From the NCBI GenBank assembly GCA_002707495.1, contig PAMZ01000002.1, positions 134,058 to 198,057 of the forward strand: a stretch of DNA of 64,000 bases. Direction: 5' to 3'. Position numbers and translations under genes: made by a program. Numbering within the stretch: position 1 is the stretch's first letter; every line of letters starts with the position of its first letter. This DNA is from Halobacteriovoraceae bacterium. GTDB lineage: Bacteria; Bdellovibrionota; Bacteriovoracia; Bacteriovoracales; Bacteriovoracaceae. The notes under the pieces are model-generated. The model did no database searches, was not told where the DNA came from, and saw only the letters and a list, made by a program, of their open reading frames with translations. Below, piece after piece: positions 61,701 through 64,000 of the stretch.

Positions 61701-63816
61701 AGGCATATCCATCTCCACTATAGTCTAAGCTTTGAGGCGCAATAATAGTATTTGTAGAAATCGCAATAGACTCACTCACACTTCCTGCAGAGTTGGTTCC
61801 GACAATTGTATAGTATTTTACCGGAAGGATTTCATTAGGAGTTCCCGAAATAACTCCTGTAGTTGTGTTTAAGCTTAAACCATTGGGAAGCTTTGGAGTG
61901 ATAGAATAACTGGTAGGTATTCCAGATCCCTTAGGTACAGTGGGGAAAATACAATTCCCTCCAGAAACCCCGAGTGCTTCAACACCATCTTGCAATTCAA
62001 ACACATTGAGCGTGTCATTTTTATAAGCACAAACTGTGCTGTCAATATTGCTATAACCCAAACTTTGAGGGGCAGATACAGAAACTTCGAGAGTAAAAGT
62101 ATGTGTATGACTTTTATCAGTGGTGCCATCTCCGTACAGAGTGTAACCAGTAATTGTAAAAGCAGTAGGGGAGAGTTGCACCAAAGGTGTTCCCGTTATC
62201 TCTCCTGTTTGATCATTTAATTCAAGACCCGATGGAAGAGCCGCTGAAATTTCATATTTAGTGGCGCGAGCCGAATCCCTAGGCTTGAGCCCATCTCCAC
62301 TAGGTCTCAGCGGAGTCGCATCATTAGTATTAATCCAAGCTGCATTGGTTCCATTTGCATCACATGTTGCTTGAGTGCTAAAAGCGGTTGTGATAGGAGT
62401 AGTTGCATCTATCTCGTAACAAAGAGAGTTTTCTTCATTCCAGGCCCTTAGAGTTGTATTCCTACAAATCGTCTCATCTGTAATATCTGTATCCTGCGTT
62501 CCCGCACTAATATCAATACAATGATTTGACGGAGAAACAAATTGAGAAAGAGTATAGGAATCCTCGTAACCAAGATCATTGGCGTCTTCCGGATAATCTT
62601 CCGCCACATCTAAAGTAAAGGTATCACTGATAGTCACAGTTGCAGTGGCATCAGTTGTAGAGGTTACATCTATATCAAGTACTCGGTTAAGTGTTCCCGT
62701 TGGAGTTCCTGAGATTCGTCCATCACTTTGATCAAAACTGAGACCAATCGCCTGAATAGCGGCAAGGTCTGTGGCTTCCATAACAAAACCCGTAGGCCCT
62801 GGTTCCCCTCCAACATAGGTGGGGATGATATCTTTAATCTTCACACCCTCTTGGACGACATAAGCATTAATAACAGCATCATTATCTGCTGGATAATCTA
62901 GACTTACAGCAGGTTGTTCAAAGGTGATTGTGATATCTGCCGTATCATCTCCAATTTCATTGTAGACGCGGACTTCAAAATTTGTGATTCCCGTATAAGC
63001 TGTGGGTGTTCCGGAAATAATTCCCGTACTCGTATCAAAATTTAAACCAGTAGGAAGGCTAGGTCTGATTTCAAACGTAGCATCTGCTAGAGGTGTATCT
63101 AAGGACGCCACCATTGAAGTGATGGCCGTTCCTACATCAATTGTTTGAGCGTCATTGGAATAGGGAGTTGCATTGAAAACAGGAGCTGCTTTTCTTACTG
63201 AAACAACAATATTTAAGAAAGTTGATCCCGTTGAATTAGAGGCTTCTACTTGAATGACTTTAGATTCCACCGCTGTAGCCGTTCCTGAAATAACACCAGT
63301 TGATGGATCAATATTAAGTCCAGCCGGTAGATCAGAATCAACACTATAGGAAGTCGGAGTTCCGCCAGATACAGTGGGTGAGTAACTCGTGGTCGAGATT
63401 CCCTTTTCAAAAGCTAAAATGGATACTCCGTAAGTCAGAGTTGCCGGAGCTTCAGCGAGAATCGTAATGGTCACAAAGGCAACTTCTGTGGAGCCCGTCG
63501 ATGTGGTGGCCACAATTCTATGTGTTGTAGCGGTTTGAGTTTCGGTAGCAACACCAGATATTTCCCCTGTTGAGGAATCTATCGAAAGACCACTGGGAAG
63601 ATCCGGAGTGATGGTGTAGGCTGCATCAAAGAGCTCACTAGGGTAGACTCCAATATCAGTAGTGTTCTCAATTCCTTCCACCACACTAGCATTATAATTG
63701 AACGTCGCCGCCGACAGCGATGCTGCCCCAAGATCAACGTCTTTTTGTTCCGTTGGATTACAGGCGACTAAAAAAATCAACCCTAGAATTTGTAAAATAC
63801 CCAAAACACTATTCAT
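58756..63816 (-). CDS. Giant lipoprotein with seven He_PIG Ig-like repeats, two Cys modules and FG-GAP-like repeats
   Basis: About 1686 residues from ATG 63816 (lipobox LIFLVAC, Cys about 19). The N-terminal two thirds carry seven He_PIG-type repeats ending in L-x5-TGxISGxP (for example LSIDSSTGEISG). Two inserted four-Cys modules (Cys433-485 and Cys891-943) share exact spacing C-x17-C-x14-C-x18-C. The C-terminal part holds FG-GAP/VCBS-like calcium-loop repeats (DVNNDGNPDLVI, DMDDDGDNEALV). Probably a surface adhesin. A longer reading from 63903 is rejected because the signal peptide starts at 63816 with GAGAGAAG upstream. No terminator or downstream partner is obvious. Confidence 0.78.
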   Translation of the reverse strand: MNSVLGILQILGLIFLVACNPTEQKDVDLGAASLSAATFNYNASVVEGIENTTDIGVYPSELFDAAYTITPDLPSGLSIDSSTGEISGVATETQTATTHRIVATTSTGSTEVAFVTITILAEAPATLTYGVSILAFEKGISTTSYSPTVSGGTPTSYSVDSDLPAGLNIDPSTGVISGTATAVESKVIQVEASNSTGSTFLNIVVSVRKAAPVFNATPYSNDAQTIDVGTAITSMVASLDTPLADATFEIRPSLPTGLNFDTSTGIISGTPTAYTGITNFEVRVYNEIGDDTADITITFEQPAVSLDYPADNDAVINAYVVQEGVKIKDIIPTYVGGEPGPTGFVMEATDLAAIQAIGLSFDQSDGRISGTPTGTLNRVLDIDVTSTTDATATVTISDTFTLDVAEDYPEDANDLGYEDSYTLSQFVSPSNHCIDISAGTQDTDITDETICRNTTLRAWNEENSLCYEIDATTPITTAFSTQATCDANGTNAAWINTNDATPLRPSGDGLKPRDSARATKYEISAALPSGLELNDQTGEITGTPLVQLSPTAFTITGYTLYGDGTTDKSHTHTFTLEVSVSAPQSLGYSNIDSTVCAYKNDTLNVFELQDGVEALGVSGGNCIFPTVPKGSGIPTSYSITPKLPNGLSLNTTTGVISGTPNEILPVKYYTIVGTNSAGSVSESIAISTNTIIAPQSLDYSGDGYASADPDTNNEDTLSFNLFSSTIFDPTYVGGQGTFTITSGELPSGLTLDSKTGRISGIPLVAANPFPSVTINVSNSEGLLPEPVIIEFDISNLSLDADTSGTIEATEFYAVGADDLDDNGVDDNDIVLLTVGDTMNNSVAVIGSGYDTQTAGYINSYTATTTDGWNINTLLNVGIDESGNFYDLNGYCVDISGETTDGTITDETTCRETFYRAWNEENSLCYIVDENTPLASSLTTQTNCDAGGSDAAWIAFDGVTPSEYRAYDPTAGGASPFTCCTVEFALTAENIGGGGVTNESFTTAQVDDTIDILVVEEEPDYDYSKYGNVVVIQGGLAADGTNAYTPDANGGLVASYDSDNGGATTTAYCTATDLGSSTALTAQIAADFNGGTSTGYLGSPNTTFNSNFACEFEQPGAGNCFGDLVMDYSVQIEARNSGTLYRSGARNTASSGQLETIRVIVGDGPNFEFEPSPDRFADETHLTIDSTSLNAAILNNASSYTPNTTNLCHQGDYNLTTAGDLPSPFTFSGSTGAIAKTDNAILGRRTFSLSSSRSLAGNTISKEESITVQANHILTPLTGTASAHRFKIMQFDIDADGNNDFILFDTYCEGNTDGIACAGTIPGAAYLNNTGAVALYDGTEVAFSVGANLDARAAAPFYYETGNSALAYLADDGTVTVDSFATIDDLTATTNANQYGIVPAADTTTKILFTVGVNGNQFSTYKIELDATTPLDEVGTPATVTGPFTVSDGSSGGADVGTINFVRSFDMDDDGDNEALVAYVDSNDGLHKVCIIGNTAGNLNTACDTLISAPTGESIREIKFSDVVGDDLDDLIIQTYGSDNTLYFYENRNDSLAGFFQLVDTLTTKSTVDMAGFGLGDVNNDGNPDLVIADVVTDPNGDGDMNTGYTIYYNTSSSDLFTASVSDVGASDGQDFFYHYSEGSTNEIELLDTGSSTLLMHCQTDTVDDDSVASTDDDPHASCGIIGEFAN
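60958..61146 (-). repeat. Four-Cys module, copy 2
   Basis: Encodes Cys891, Cys909, Cys924 and Cys943 with TITDETTCR and RAWNEENSLCY. It is the same module as 62332-62520, about 1.37 kb away in the same gene. Confidence 0.8.
62332..62520 (-). repeat. Four-Cys module, copy 1
   Basis: Encodes Cys433, Cys451, Cys466 and Cys485 with DITDETICR and RAWNEENSLCY, ending AAWI. Spacing is identical to copy 2. The two halves of each module resemble one another (C-x-[DE]-I-[SD] start), suggesting an internal duplication. Confidence 0.8.
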
Positions 63817-64000
63817 CACTTCTCTCGCATCGGAAATTTCTGCCGGGTGCTTAAATATTTTACCTTTAATAATGCTCAGGTTTTTAAGAATACGTAATAT
63901 CAAGTTGTTAGATAGCTCTCACAAATGCTTAAGAGAGATTAAGCCTAATTAAATTGACGCTTTTTTGGGGCTTCTATACAGTCTAAAGTATTGAAACTTC

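Noticed and set aside
1-64000. tRNA, rRNA, CRISPR arrays, insertion sequences, prophage or defence islands
   Set aside because: No tRNA cloverleaf, direct-repeat array, transposase, integrase or nuclease/methylase cluster was seen on either strand.

Overview
The window is AT-rich chromosomal DNA from a Gram-negative bacterium. No rRNA, tRNA, CRISPR array, prophage or insertion sequence was recognised. Secreted and lipobox proteins are abundant (giant Ig-like lipoproteins, a subtilase, a metzincin). PilZ and pseudo-receiver proteins, a K+-type membrane pyrophosphatase, a TolC/RND pump and barrel-like outer-membrane proteins also occur. By inference this best fits Bdellovibrionota, for example the low-GC Bacteriovorax/Halobacteriovorax side. 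No marker gene in the window proves this.

Layout. 1-5.2 kb: a divergent pair (HDAC-family deacetylase and DUF885 metallohydrolase), a small secreted protein, and a beta-carbonic anhydrase coupled to a SulP anion transporter. 5.2-7.6 kb: membrane pyrophosphatase with its own sigma70-type promoter and terminator. 7.6-13.4 kb: a small secreted protein, then a TolC - RND - TetR operon behind two copies of one palindrome, with no periplasmic adaptor gene. 13.4-20.7 kb: a fused lysophospholipid transporter/acyltransferase, then a two-gene envelope operon (anchored barrel protein and 1278-aa metzincin lipoprotein). 20.8-25.1 kb: SRPBCC protein plus photolyase; a NadD-like enzyme plus SfsA; an unknown secreted protein. 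25.2-32.9 kb, all minus strand: a Tyr-rich lipoprotein, a secreted subtilase directly downstream of a 1094-aa secreted protein of unknown family, and a small exported protein.

33-41.6 kb: citrate synthase, a small Cys-rich secreted protein, bacterioferritin and its ferredoxin, a DksA/TraR zinc-finger protein, an Rsm22-type methyltransferase overlapping a single-domain response regulator, an MscS channel, and a ClpB-type disaggregase behind a heat-shock-like promoter. 41.6-44 kb: LRR protein, SerB and PgsA in one minus-strand operon. 44-47.3 kb: a PilZ protein, then GlpX, SRPBCC, a small helical protein and YggS as an operon. 47.4-52.7 kb: a 2-oxoglutarate oxygenase-like protein, an unlisted 51-aa membrane protein, a LysR regulator overlapping isocitrate dehydrogenase, and small envelope proteins. 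52.8-63.8 kb: two giant lipoproteins (about 1545 and 1686 aa) on either side of a pseudo-receiver/PilZ-like protein.

Themes. Central carbon metabolism is represented by gltA, icd and glpX, and energy/ion homeostasis by hppA and CA-SulP. A large share of the coding capacity goes to exported proteins. Several genes have a sigma70-like -10 box only 6-7 nt before ATG and no Shine-Dalgarno sequence, which suggests leaderless transcripts. The most unusual items are the repeated four-cysteine module in the 1.7k-residue lipoprotein, the relocated glutamate and His-rich tail of the pyrophosphatase, the adaptor-less RND operon with twin operators, the cluster of palindromes before lysR-icd, and the subtilase/1094-aa protein pair.
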